49,246 bases of DNA from a bacterium (lineage in GTDB: Bacteria > Armatimonadota > Zipacnadia > Zipacnadales > UBA11051): NCBI GenBank assembly GCA_021372615.1, contig JAJFUB010000037.1, positions 1 through 49,246 of the forward strand, written 5' to 3'. The notes beneath the pieces were generated by a model. That model saw nothing but the letters and a program-made list of their open reading frames with translations, made no database searches and was not told where the DNA came from. This document shows, in pieces, positions 7,872-15,588 of this stretch (within the stretch, counting starts at the first letter, position 1; each line of letters begins with the position of its first letter). The translations under genes and the position numbers were made by a program.

Positions 7872-9014
7872 ATGACCTCCCGCGAGCGCCTTCTCGCCGC
7901 CACCCGCCGCCAGCCGGTGGACTATGTGCCCTGCTGTATGCCGTTCAACCCTCTTTCCGCCGCGCAGCGGCGCGGCCGCTCGTGGAACTTCCCCTGGGCC
8001 CCGGAGACGACGACGGTCGAGCAACTCGCCTACCAGGTCGGGGAGCTGGGTCTCGACCAGGTCGTGCACCTCGGCTGCACCGTGTCGCAGGCCGCCCCGG
8101 GCGTGGAGAGCGAGGTCCGCCTCGACGGCGATGTGCTCCACAAGACATTCCACACCCCTGCGGGCGACCTGCACGCCGCCGTGCGGATCAACGAGATGTG
8201 GCCCCACGGGCAGGACATCCCCTTCCACAGCGACTTCAACATCGGCCACTTCGTCGAGCCATGGCTGCAGACCGAGGGGGACCTGGCGGCGCTCATGCAG
8301 GTGCGGCAGCCGCTGCCTGCTGAGGAGGCGCGGGCCAGCGCCATCCGGGCGGTGGAAGGCGCCCGGGCGCTGGCGGGGCAGTGGGACCTGGCGACCGTCG
8401 CCAGCGTCGGGACGGGCCTGACAGGGGCCCTGCAACTCTTCGGCGCCACAGAGCTGTGCCTGATGGTCGTGGAGCAGCCGGAGTTGGTGGAGGCCTACGT
8501 GGAGCACGAGCACCAGCTCAACCTGCTGGCTCTGCGCAGCCTGGCCGGCCTGGGGGTGGACATGGTGCGCCGCAATGGCTTCTACGAGACGGCGGACTTC
8601 TACGGCCCGGCGATGCTGGAGCGCTTCCTGGGGGATCGCCTCCGGGCGGAGCGCGACGCGGCCCACGCGGGCGGGATGCTGATGACCTACACCGTCCACA
8701 CGGGCGTCATGCCGATCCTGGACTACCTGGCCGGCCTGGGCCTCGACGCCCACTGCGGCATTGACCTGGCCTTCGATGGCGTCGTCCCCGCGCAGGTGCG
8801 CAGCAAACTGGCCCCGACCAGCAGCCTGTGGACGGGCCCCTCCAGCACCTACCACCTCTGGAACGGCCCCGAGCCCACGCGTGAGGCGGTGCGCCTCACG
8901 TTCGACGTCATGGGCAAGACGGGCCTGGTCCTGTCGCCCTGCGTGTCGGCCCACAGCATCATGCCATGGGAGAGCACACTGGCGATGGTTGACGAGTGGA
9001 AGCGGCTGCGCTAG
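7872..9014 (+). CDS. URO-D superfamily protein, possible methyltransferase-type (380 aa)
   Basis: A second URO-D-fold protein, diverged from the one at 3769-4953. The start ATG at 7872 follows AAGGAACGACC. Family features include MTSRERLLAATRRQPVDYVP at the N-terminus and a C-terminal GLVLSPCVSAHSIMPWES, where the Cys and His resemble the metal-binding motif of MtaA-like methylcobamide:CoM methyltransferases. Metal binding is inference. It lies 12 nt after the glycyl radical enzyme, so both are likely co-transcribed. Its TAG stop (9012-9014) overlaps the comEC stop on the other strand, leaving no room for a terminator between the two convergent genes. Confidence 0.82.
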   Translation: MTSRERLLAATRRQPVDYVPCCMPFNPLSAAQRRGRSWNFPWAPETTTVEQLAYQVGELGLDQVVHLGCTVSQAAPGVESEVRLDGDVLHKTFHTPAGDLHAAVRINEMWPHGQDIPFHSDFNIGHFVEPWLQTEGDLAALMQVRQPLPAEEARASAIRAVEGARALAGQWDLATVASVGTGLTGALQLFGATELCLMVVEQPELVEAYVEHEHQLNLLALRSLAGLGVDMVRRNGFYETADFYGPAMLERFLGDRLRAERDAAHAGGMLMTYTVHTGVMPILDYLAGLGLDAHCGIDLAFDGVVPAQVRSKLAPTSSLWTGPSSTYHLWNGPEPTREAVRLTFDVMGKTGLVLSPCVSAHSIMPWESTLAMVDEWKRLR

Positions 9015-11443
9015 GGCCCGCGACGGGCGCTGCCCTGGACGGTAGCGGTGCGGCCGTCGCTGGTGACGGTGACCCCGCCGTTCACGTCGGTGCGCCACAC
9101 CTGCAGGCCCAGCTTGGCGAAGCGCTGCAGAGTCCTCTCCGGTGGGCTGCGGTCGTCGCCAGCGCACGAGACGATGACATCGCGCGGGCTCACCGCTTGC
9201 AGGAAGGCCTCCGTGCACGACCCACCACTGCCATGGTGCGGTGCGAGCAGCACGTCAGCGTGTAGCGCCCCCGGCTGTGGGTAGTAGTGCAGCAGCCGCT
9301 CCTCCCCCTCAGCGGCGATGTCCCCCGGGAACAGCATCACCGTCTGCTGATGGGCCAGGCGCAGCACGAGGCTCCCGTTGTTCACGGCGTCGTCGCGGAA
9401 CGAGGCGGCAGCGGAGGGGCCCAGCGCTTCGAGCCACGTGTGGGCGCCCAACCGCATCCGACTGCCCGGCACGAATGTCTCTGTGGTGATGCCCTCCGCG
9501 CGGGCGCTCTGGAGCATCTGTAGCCACCCCGCTTCGGCCCCGGCTGACGGGCCCAGCAGGAGCCGCCGCGTGGGGACGGACTCCATGAGGGGCGCCGCCA
9601 GGTTGCAGTGATCCTCGTGGGCATGGCTGATGACGATGGCCTCAAGGGCGCGCACATGGCGCAACGCCAGGAAGGGGAGGACGCGCCGGCGCAGGATCTC
9701 TTCGGCCTGGCCGGGGATCGGGTCGGCCCCCGCGTCAATGAGGACCTTCCCCGCCGGGGCTTCCACCAGTACGCACTGCCCCGCGCCGACATCCAGCACG
9801 TGCACCCGCAGCCGGTCGGCGGGCAGCTGCACGGCCACCGCCCACAGCAGCGCCACGCCCAGCACAGCCACCCCCGCTGCGACCGCCCAGCGCGCATCAA
9901 CCGCCAGCACACGCTGTCGCAGCGGCGCAGACCGCAGGATCAGGAACAGGGCTGCCGCCAAGGCGTACCAGAGCACGAACCACGGCCACCACAGGTGGAT
10001 CGGCCCGAGCACGGCCAGTGGCAGCGAGGCGAAGAAGGTGTTGCTCCACAGCATGACATCCAGCAGCGTCCGCGCGACGGCGCACAGCGGCACGGCCAGG
10101 GGCAGCCACACCAGCCCCGCGCCGATCGCCACCAGCCCCAGGTAGAGCAACAGGGCCGCCAGCGGGACCGCCACCAGATTGGCCAGCAGGCCGCCGAGGA
10201 CGAGGGAGTTGTAGTGCTGGATGATGACCGGAGTGGTCAGCAGCCAGGCGCCCACGCTGCCCAGCCCGGCCGCCAGGAGCACCGATCGCAGGCCGCTGCG
10301 CTGCGCCCCCAGGCCGGGCGGCCAGGCGAGGTATACCCCGATGGTGCCGCCATAAGTCAACTGGGCGCCCACATCATAGACCGTGCCGGTGTCCAGCAGG
10401 CTTAGCAGCAGGGCCGAGGCGGCAAGGGCAGTCGGGAGGTCGTAGCGGCGCCCCCACGCGAACGTACCGAGCAGAACGACGGCCATGGCCACAGCGCGGT
10501 TGATCGAGGCGCCCAGCCCCGCCAGCAGGGCGAACACCAGCAGCCCTGCCGTCACGACCACCAGCCCCCACAGCGGCAGCACGCGCCGGGTCCCACGCAC
10601 CAGGAAGATCAGGGAGAAGGCGATGATCGTGACCTGCGACCCCGAGGCCACGAGCAGGTGGATGGTGCCACTGCCCCTGAAGAGGGCCTCGATGCCATCC
10701 GGCACCGGTGCGGCGTGCATCCCGTAGACCATGCTCGCCAGCAGCGAGGCGTAGGTCTCGGGCGTGGCCCCGGGCGTGGCCCGAGTCAGCACGTCCAGCA
10801 GGCGCTCCCGCCAGCGCTCCAGCCGCTCCTCGAGGCCGGCTCGCCAGGGCTGGCCGGCCCGCACCTCGGCGATGGTCTCGGCCCGACCCTCGATGTGTAT
10901 GCCCCGACGCGCCATGTCTTCCCGCTTGACGCCATGGCCCCGCGGACCGGGGCATGTCAACGTGACGTCCTCCAGCGCCAGCACATCGCCACCATGCACG
11001 AGGGGCTCGGCTGGCAGGGAGCAGTGCGCCCGGCCGCGCACGAGGGGCTTCAGGTCCAGCACGACGCTCTGCCCCCACGGCGCCCGTCGCTCGACGCTGC
11101 AGACGTGGGCTTCCAGTTCCGGCAGCTTCAGTTGCGTGGGCAGGGCCCGCACGTCTGGGTTCGGGGTGATCCGCCAGGCGTGCAGCGCGCCGCCGAGGAG
11201 GAAGACACACAGCAGGAGAAGCCGCGAGGCGACGCGGGGAGCGCGGCCGAGGGCGCAGGCCGTGAGCAGCACTGCCGCGACACAGGTCAGTGTGACGGGG
11301 AGCGGCGGGGGGCGGAAGCCATCGGCCCAGACGATGCCCAGGAGCAGGGCGACGGTCAGCCACACCAGGGGGCGCTGCAGGAGCGGCTGCGCCTCGGCTC
11401 GCAGCAGGGGCCACCAGCCCGGCGCGTCGGGGGGGCGGGTCAT
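9011..11443 (-). CDS. comEC: ComEC/Rec2 competence DNA channel protein (810 aa)
   Basis: The inner-membrane channel that carries single-stranded DNA into the cell during natural transformation. Hydrophobic segments near residues 25-90 lead into a DUF4131-type soluble region. The polytopic competence domain (about 230-540) contains HLLVASGSQVTIIAFSLIFL. The C-terminal metallo-beta-lactamase-like domain shows VHVLDVGAGQCVLVE, VISHAHEDHCN (around residue 605, the HxHxDH-type metal motif with Glu before Asp) and LLAPHHGSGGS. Length is normal for the three-domain form. The start ATG overlaps the comEA stop (ATGA), so the two are translationally coupled. The stop overlaps that of the convergent URO-D gene. 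Confidence 0.95.
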   Translation of the reverse strand: MTRPPDAPGWWPLLRAEAQPLLQRPLVWLTVALLLGIVWADGFRPPPLPVTLTCVAAVLLTACALGRAPRVASRLLLLCVFLLGGALHAWRITPNPDVRALPTQLKLPELEAHVCSVERRAPWGQSVVLDLKPLVRGRAHCSLPAEPLVHGGDVLALEDVTLTCPGPRGHGVKREDMARRGIHIEGRAETIAEVRAGQPWRAGLEERLERWRERLLDVLTRATPGATPETYASLLASMVYGMHAAPVPDGIEALFRGSGTIHLLVASGSQVTIIAFSLIFLVRGTRRVLPLWGLVVVTAGLLVFALLAGLGASINRAVAMAVVLLGTFAWGRRYDLPTALAASALLLSLLDTGTVYDVGAQLTYGGTIGVYLAWPPGLGAQRSGLRSVLLAAGLGSVGAWLLTTPVIIQHYNSLVLGGLLANLVAVPLAALLLYLGLVAIGAGLVWLPLAVPLCAVARTLLDVMLWSNTFFASLPLAVLGPIHLWWPWFVLWYALAAALFLILRSAPLRQRVLAVDARWAVAAGVAVLGVALLWAVAVQLPADRLRVHVLDVGAGQCVLVEAPAGKVLIDAGADPIPGQAEEILRRRVLPFLALRHVRALEAIVISHAHEDHCNLAAPLMESVPTRRLLLGPSAGAEAGWLQMLQSARAEGITTETFVPGSRMRLGAHTWLEALGPSAAASFRDDAVNNGSLVLRLAHQQTVMLFPGDIAAEGEERLLHYYPQPGALHADVLLAPHHGSGGSCTEAFLQAVSPRDVIVSCAGDDRSPPERTLQRFAKLGLQVWRTDVNGGVTVTSDGRTATVQGSARRGP

Positions 11444-12162
11444 GGCACCACGTAGGGCCGGAGGGTCTCGACGCGCTCCTCGCCGAAGCCGGGCACATTC
11501 TGCAGATCGTCCACGCTGCGGAAGGGGCCATGCTGGGTGCGGTACTGGATGATGGCGGCGGCGAGCTGGCCCCCGACGCCGGGCAGCCCGTCCAACTCCT
11601 CCCGGCTGCCGCTCGTGAGGCTGACGGGCTTGAGGCGGGTCAGATCGAGCGCGGGACCGGGGCGACGCGTCGGCGACGCGGCAGGGGTGGTCGTAGCGGC
11701 GGGCACGGTAGCGGGCGGGGCGGTGGTGGTCCGGGGCGCCGCCACGGCGGCGCGGGGCGCAGCCTCGGTGGCTGGCTGCGGCTGGGCGGCGAAGGCGACC
11801 TTGACCTGATCCCCGTCCTGCACGTAGCCCGCCAGGTTCACCGAGGCGGGGTCGGCCTCGGGGCTCAGCCCGCCTGCCAGTGCCACGGCTTCGGACACCC
11901 GCGAGTGCTCCGGCAACCAGTACAGTCCGGGCTGTCGCACGGCTCCGACGACATGTACGGCCACGAGTGGCGGGGCGCTCTGCGGCTGAGGGGCGACGAC
12001 TTCGACGGTCGCCTGTGCGCGGCCGCGGCCGGCATGGTTCAGCGACAGCACCAGGAGGGCCAGCAGGATGGCCGCCAGGCCGATCAGGATGAGGCCTTTC
12101 TGGCCCCGCGATAGCTCCGTCAGTTGAACTCGCCTCCCCGTGTGGCGGTTCAGTACCCCCAC
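11440..12162 (-). CDS. comEA: ComEA-like DNA receptor with SLBB and helix-hairpin-helix domains (about 240 aa)
   Basis: A membrane-anchored DNA-binding receptor for transformation. From the N-terminus it has a transmembrane anchor (GLILIGLAAILLALLVLSL), an SLBB domain (VAVHVVGAVRQPGLYWL, then VSEAVALAGGLSPEAD), an Ala/Pro/Thr-rich linker, and a C-terminal helix-hairpin-helix region (LDGLPGVGGQLAAAIIQYR and VDDLQNVPGFGEERVETLRPYV). The start is uncertain. The frame stays open to 12276, but that extension is repeat DNA without protein character. I use an in-frame GTG at 12162. A non-standard CTG start near 12123, with GGGGAGG about 10 nt upstream, is also possible. Its stop overlaps the comEC start by 4 nt. 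Confidence 0.88.
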   Translation of the reverse strand: MGVLNRHTGRRVQLTELSRGQKGLILIGLAAILLALLVLSLNHAGRGRAQATVEVVAPQPQSAPPLVAVHVVGAVRQPGLYWLPEHSRVSEAVALAGGLSPEADPASVNLAGYVQDGDQVKVAFAAQPQPATEAAPRAAVAAPRTTTAPPATVPAATTTPAASPTRRPGPALDLTRLKPVSLTSGSREELDGLPGVGGQLAAAIIQYRTQHGPFRSVDDLQNVPGFGEERVETLRPYVVP

Positions 12163-12164
12163 AA

Positions 12165-12228
12165 GGACGAGAACCCCTACGCGCTTCGGTAGAGCTGCGC
12201 TACGCGTGTCGCGGGGTCTGTTCTCCAC
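12165..12228. repeat. Imperfect palindrome upstream of comEA
   Basis: GAGAACCCCTACGCG on the left pairs imperfectly with CGCGGGGTCTGTTCTC on the right, around a GC-rich centre. It covers the part of the comEA frame that I judge noncoding, and could be a REP-like element or a transcript leader structure. Confidence 0.5.
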
Positions 12229-12278
12229 CGATCCGCCATGCACCTGCTCCAGTTCCACCCGTAGTGCGAGCACCATCG

Positions 12279-12393
12279 GTAGTGCGGGCTTCCAGCCCGC
12301 TCCTCAATCCGGAGGGAAGGAGGGGAAACGCCCGTGAGACGGGGGCTTCCGCCCCCGCCTAGCGTGAGCCGCGCCTCCGGCGCTCAACGGCGC
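12279..12393. repeat. REP family C hairpin plus two further hairpin modules
   Basis: A 22-nt hairpin beginning GTAGTGCGGGCTTCC occupies 12279-12300, identical to copies at 17281, 17327, 29570, 32430 and 32476. It is followed by a GACGGGGGCTTCCGCCCCCG-type hairpin (about 12335-12358) and a GTGAGCCGCGCCTCCGGCGC hairpin (about 12364-12384). Both modules also occur in the composite repeats at 17271 and 32343, in a different order. Confidence 0.85.
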
Positions 12394-12488
12394 CATCCCC
12401 TCATCCCCTCATCCCCTCATCCCCTCATCCCCTCATCCCCTCATCCCCTCATCCCCTCATCCCCTCATCCCCTCATCCCCTCATCCCC
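12394..12488. repeat. 8-bp minisatellite (TCATCCCC)n, about 12 copies
   Basis: Eleven perfect units run from 12401 to 12488, preceded by one truncated unit. The same unit appears inverted at 15423-15470. It lies just upstream of the dacB-like promoter. Confidence 0.95.
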
Positions 12489-12526
12489 GCCCCCACCCTC
12501 CCCTTCCCCGCCCCCGCGCGGAAGGC

Positions 12527-12532
12527 TATAAT
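12527..12532 (+). promoter_or_regulatory. Probable -10 box for a leaderless dacB-like transcript
   Basis: A perfect TATAAT sits in very GC-rich DNA. The ATG of the next gene begins 7 nt after its last base, where transcription would be expected to start, and there is no Shine-Dalgarno sequence between them. This predicts a leaderless mRNA. I see no good -35 hexamer. Confidence 0.6.
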
Positions 12533-12538
12533 CCCGCC

Positions 12539-13645
12539 ATGCTCCCCTGGCGACGGACCCTTCTCCCTGGCCTGCTGGTTCTAGTCTGTATCGGTCCGGC
12601 GCTGGCTGACCTGCACCAGGACCTCGACGCCATCCTCGCTGACAGGGCCATCGCGCAGGCGGGGGTGTTGGTGACGACCCTGGAGGGAGAGACACTCTAC
12701 GAACGCGCGCCCGACTTGCCGCTCATGCCGGCCTCGAACATGAAGCTGGTGACGGCGGCCCTGGCGCTGCGCACCTGGGGCGACCACTACCGCTTCCGCA
12801 CGGCAGTCTACGGGGACCAGCCCCTCGGGGCCGACGGGACGCTGCCGGGCAACCTGTATCTGGTCGGCGCGGGCCATCCGCTGCTGGACGATGACTTCCT
12901 GGCCCGCCTCGCCCGTGCTCTGGCCGGAGACAAGCTCAAGGGCGTGGCGGGGTCGGTGGTCGGCGTGCGGCGGATCACCAACGGGCTGGACGCAGACCGG
13001 GAGCTGCAGGAGGCGCGACTGGTGGACCAGGCGTTGCGAGCCCAGGGGGTCGCCGTCGGGGGCGTGCCGCGGGCCGGGGAACTGCCGGAGGGGGCCTGCA
13101 GGCTGCGCGGCTGGGAGTCCGACACCATCGAGACGCTGGCCCTACGGATGAACAAGCCGAGCAACAACCGCATTGCCGATGGCCTGATGCGCAGCCTGAT
13201 GATCGCGCACGAGGCCAACGGTGGCGGCGTTGATGCTCTGATGAAGCAGGCCTGGCGGCACCTGGGGCTCGACCTGGACGGCTGCGTGTTCGTGGACGGC
13301 AGCGGCCTGTCGCGCCGCAACCGGCTGACGGCCCGCTTCCTGGTGGGGTTGCTGCGCACGATGCGCACCGACAGCCCGCAGGCGGGGGCCTTCGTCCACA
13401 CGCTGCCGGTGGCGGCGGTGGACGGGACCTTGCGCAAGCGGATGTGCAACTCGTGCGCCGCCGGCACGGTCCGCGCCAAGACCGGCTTCCTGACCGGTGC
13501 GTGCACGCTGTCAGGCTACGTGGACCGCAACGACCGGCGGCTGGTGTTCTCGATGCTGATGAACGGGCATACGGTGGACGGGGATGTGATCCGCACCCTC
13601 CAGAACCGCGCCTGCGCGGCGCTGGCCAGGAGCTGTGGGCCATGA
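12539..13645 (+). CDS. dacB: D-alanyl-D-alanine carboxypeptidase/endopeptidase, short PBP4 (peptidase S13) type (368 aa)
   Basis: A periplasmic or extracytoplasmic penicillin-binding protein that trims peptidoglycan peptides. A signal peptide (MLPWRRTLLPGLLVLVCIGP, then ALA) is followed by the three active-site motifs: SxxK at Ser66-Lys69 (PASNMK), SxN at Ser208-Asn210 (KPSNNRIAD) and KTG at 314-316 (RAKTGFLTG). The distance from SxxK to SxN is only 142 residues, against about 240 in E. coli DacB, so most of the inserted domain II is missing, near VVGVRRITNGLDADREL. The reading frame is intact, so this is a compact form rather than a pseudogene. The stop overlaps the next gene's ATG (ATGA), which couples it to the ABC transporter. 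Confidence 0.9.
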   Translation: MLPWRRTLLPGLLVLVCIGPALADLHQDLDAILADRAIAQAGVLVTTLEGETLYERAPDLPLMPASNMKLVTAALALRTWGDHYRFRTAVYGDQPLGADGTLPGNLYLVGAGHPLLDDDFLARLARALAGDKLKGVAGSVVGVRRITNGLDADRELQEARLVDQALRAQGVAVGGVPRAGELPEGACRLRGWESDTIETLALRMNKPSNNRIADGLMRSLMIAHEANGGGVDALMKQAWRHLGLDLDGCVFVDGSGLSRRNRLTARFLVGLLRTMRTDSPQAGAFVHTLPVAAVDGTLRKRMCNSCAAGTVRAKTGFLTGACTLSGYVDRNDRRLVFSMLMNGHTVDGDVIRTLQNRACAALARSCGP

Positions 13646-14604
13646 GCGATCTCGCCCTGGAGACCCACCACCTCGCCAAGCGCTACGGCCGCCTTCAGGC
13701 CGTGGACAGCCTCGATCTGCGCGTGCCGGTCGGCTGCATCTACGGCTTCCTGGGGCCCAATGGCGCCGGGAAGAGTACGACCATTCGCATGTTGCTGGGG
13801 CTGATCCGGCCCACCGGGGGGGAGGCCTTCCTGCTCGGGCGGCCCGCCCGGCCGGACCACCCGTCGGTCCGGCGCGAGGTCGGGGCGCTCGTGGAGGGGC
13901 CGGCCTTCGTGGACTACCTGTCGGCCCGGCGCAACCTGGAGATGCTCTGGGCGCTATCCGGCGGGGTACGAGCCCCCGCCCTACAGGGGCGCCCCCATGA
14001 CCGGGCGGTGGACCAGGCCCTGGAGCTGGTGGGCCTGACCTCCCGCCAGAGCGACCGGGTCAGGACCTTCTCCCATGGCATGAAGCAACGGCTCGGCCTG
14101 GCCGGGGCCCTGCTGGGGCACCCGCGGCTGCTCGTCCTCGATGAGCCGGCCAACGGCCTGGACCCCCAGGGCCTTGTCGAGGTGCGCGACCTGCTGCGCC
14201 GCCTGCGTGACGAGCACGGGATGACCATCTTCCTCTCCAGCCACCTGCTGCACGAAGTCCAACTCATCTGCGATGAGGTGGGGGTGGTGCGGCGCGGGAG
14301 GCTCATCGCGGCCGGACTGGTGACGGAACTGCTTGCCCGGCGCGAGACGGAACTGCGGGTGGAGGTGGACGACGCCGAGCGGGCGCGGCAAGTGGCCGGG
14401 GCGCTGCCCTCCGTCCGGCAGGTCGAGATGACGCCGGAGGCCCTGCGGGTGGTCGTGGAGCCGGGCACGGCGGCCGAACTGAACGCCGCGCTGGTGCAGG
14501 CCGGCCTGCGCGTCTCGGCCCTGGCGCCGGCGGCTCCGGACCTGGAGCGGTTCTACCTGGAGTTGGTGAAGTCCGATGAAGCTCCTGGTGTGCCTACGTC
14601 TTGA
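13642..14604 (+). CDS. ABC-2 type transporter ATP-binding protein (320 aa)
   Basis: The ATPase subunit of an ABC-2 exporter. The Walker A motif is GPNGAGKSTT and the signature region is TFSHGMKQRLGLAGALL. The Walker B motif is LLVLDEPANGLDPQG, followed by the H-loop in IFLSSHLLHEV. A ~90-residue C-terminal extension is typical of CcmA/YadG-like subunits. The ATG at 13642 overlaps the dacB stop and has AGGAG 9 nt upstream. Residues 107-118 (GGVRAPALQGRP), between the Q-loop region and the signature, are encoded by a hairpin-forming GC-rich stretch that starts on a codon boundary, a possible in-frame repeat insertion. It overlaps the permease gene by 29 nt. Confidence 0.92.
   Translation: MSDLALETHHLAKRYGRLQAVDSLDLRVPVGCIYGFLGPNGAGKSTTIRMLLGLIRPTGGEAFLLGRPARPDHPSVRREVGALVEGPAFVDYLSARRNLEMLWALSGGVRAPALQGRPHDRAVDQALELVGLTSRQSDRVRTFSHGMKQRLGLAGALLGHPRLLVLDEPANGLDPQGLVEVRDLLRRLRDEHGMTIFLSSHLLHEVQLICDEVGVVRRGRLIAAGLVTELLARRETELRVEVDDAERARQVAGALPSVRQVEMTPEALRVVVEPGTAAELNAALVQAGLRVSALAPAAPDLERFYLELVKSDEAPGVPTS
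13960..13995. repeat. Hairpin-forming insertion candidate inside the ABC ATPase gene
   Basis: GGCGGGG (13960-13966) pairs with CCCCGCC (13974-13980) around a 7-nt loop, followed by the self-complementary GGGGCGCCCC (13986-13995). The segment starts exactly at codon 107 and encodes a Gly/Pro/Arg-rich stretch where most relatives have a short loop. No second copy is present in the window, so membership of a repeat family is inference. Confidence 0.45.
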
Positions 14605-15418
14605 ACTGGTCAAGATCTTCCGCCAGCGCGGCACGTATGTCGCCTATGCCATCCTGGCGGTTGTGACCGGGCTGACCGTATGGGGCCTGCACCAGTACGG
14701 CGCGCCGCACCGCCTGCAGGTCAGCCACCGCGCCGGCACGGAGATGGCCGTGGGGGGGAACCTCGTCACGGCCTTCACCGTGGCGCGACACCTGATGGAC
14801 CCCGTCTTCCTCGTGCTGGTGCCGATGCTGGTGGCGATGGTGTGCGGCGGGCTGGTGGCCGCCGAGCACCGCTCCGGCGTGTTGCGTACCTGGCTCTGCC
14901 GGCCGGTCTCGCGGCTGACGCTGTTCACCGCCAAGGGCCTGTCCGGCGGCCTCTACGCCATCACCCTGTCGCTGTTCCTGGGCCTGTTCGCGCTGGCGGT
15001 GGGCTATGCGGTCTTTGGCGGGGGCGACCTCATCACCTATAGCCGCGACGGGCTGGTCATCCTGGAGGAGGGCCTGGCCTGGCCCCGGATGGCTGTGGCC
15101 TATGGCGTGGCCGCGCTGCTGATGTGCTGCATCGCCTCACTGGCCCTGCTGGCGTCGGTCATCTTCGAGAACCCGCTGGTGGCCGCGGGCTGCGCGGTGG
15201 CCGTCATTCCGGTCAGCGGCATCCTGCAGCACATGGAGTACTTCAAGTGCCTGGAGCCGTACCTGCTGACCACCTACCTGGATGTCTATGGCGAGGCCTT
15301 CAAGGCCACTTTGCAGTTCGCCGACTTCCGCGCGGCGCTCACTTGCGCTGCCGGGTATTGTCTTGTACCGTATGTACTGGGCGCGATCATCTTCTGGCGG
15401 CGGGACGTGACGTCGTGA
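14576..15418 (+). CDS. ABC-2 type transporter permease (280 aa)
   Basis: The membrane subunit partner of the preceding ATPase. It starts with a short cytoplasmic helix (MKLLVCLRLELVKIFRQRG), then six likely transmembrane segments including YVAYAILAVVTGLTVWGL, FLVLVPMLVAMVCGGLVA, ITLSLFLGLFALAVGYAVF, MAVAYGVAALLMCCIASLAL and a last one ending in VLGAIIFWRR. The motif AAEHRSGVLRTWLCRPVSR is typical of ABC-2 permeases. The 29-nt overlap with the ATPase gene indicates translational coupling. Substrate is unknown. Co-transcription with a DacB-type enzyme suggests an envelope role. Confidence 0.85.
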   Translation: MKLLVCLRLELVKIFRQRGTYVAYAILAVVTGLTVWGLHQYGAPHRLQVSHRAGTEMAVGGNLVTAFTVARHLMDPVFLVLVPMLVAMVCGGLVAAEHRSGVLRTWLCRPVSRLTLFTAKGLSGGLYAITLSLFLGLFALAVGYAVFGGGDLITYSRDGLVILEEGLAWPRMAVAYGVAALLMCCIASLALLASVIFENPLVAAGCAVAVIPVSGILQHMEYFKCLEPYLLTTYLDVYGEAFKATLQFADFRAALTCAAGYCLVPYVLGAIIFWRRDVTS

Positions 15419-15422
15419 GCCG

Positions 15423-15470
15423 GGATGAGGGGATGAGGTGATGGAGGGATGAGGGGATGAGGGGATGGAG
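15423..15470. repeat. 8-bp minisatellite (GGATGAGG)n, 6 imperfect copies
   Basis: Units are GGATGAGG x2, TGATGGAG, GGATGAGG x2 and GGATGGAG. This is the complement of the TCATCCCC array at 12394-12488, so the two arrays flank the dacB-ABC operon in inverted orientation. Confidence 0.9.
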
Positions 15471-15475
15471 AGGGC

Positions 15476-15544
15476 GTGGGAGCGGTCACCGACCGCGACC
15501 GGGTGGCGAGATGATCGCGTGGGCGCGCGTGTCCCCACGCGCGC
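15476..15544. repeat. REP family A half-element plus REP family D hairpin
   Basis: GTGGGAGCGGTCACCGACC, followed by GCGACC (15476-15500), matches the arm of the palindrome inserted in the URO-D gene. Next is GCGCGCGTG-TCCC-CACGCGCGC (15523-15544, 9-bp stem). The latter also occurs at 29502-29523 with the same upstream TCGCGTGGG. Confidence 0.85.
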
Positions 15545-15588
15545 AGCCTTCCCGCCCGCCAGAGTGCGCCGCAGTGACTGAAGGCATC

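Noticed and set aside
12162-12276. Extended N-terminus of ComEA from ATG 12276
   Set aside because: The extension is encoded by palindromic repeat DNA and precedes a normal transmembrane anchor. It has no protein-like features.
12394-12488. CRISPR-like array
   Set aside because: The units are 8 bp, contiguous and have no spacers, so this is a minisatellite.
12539-13645. dacB as a frameshifted or decayed pseudogene
   Set aside because: All three active-site motifs are present in one intact frame, so it is a compact form rather than a broken gene.
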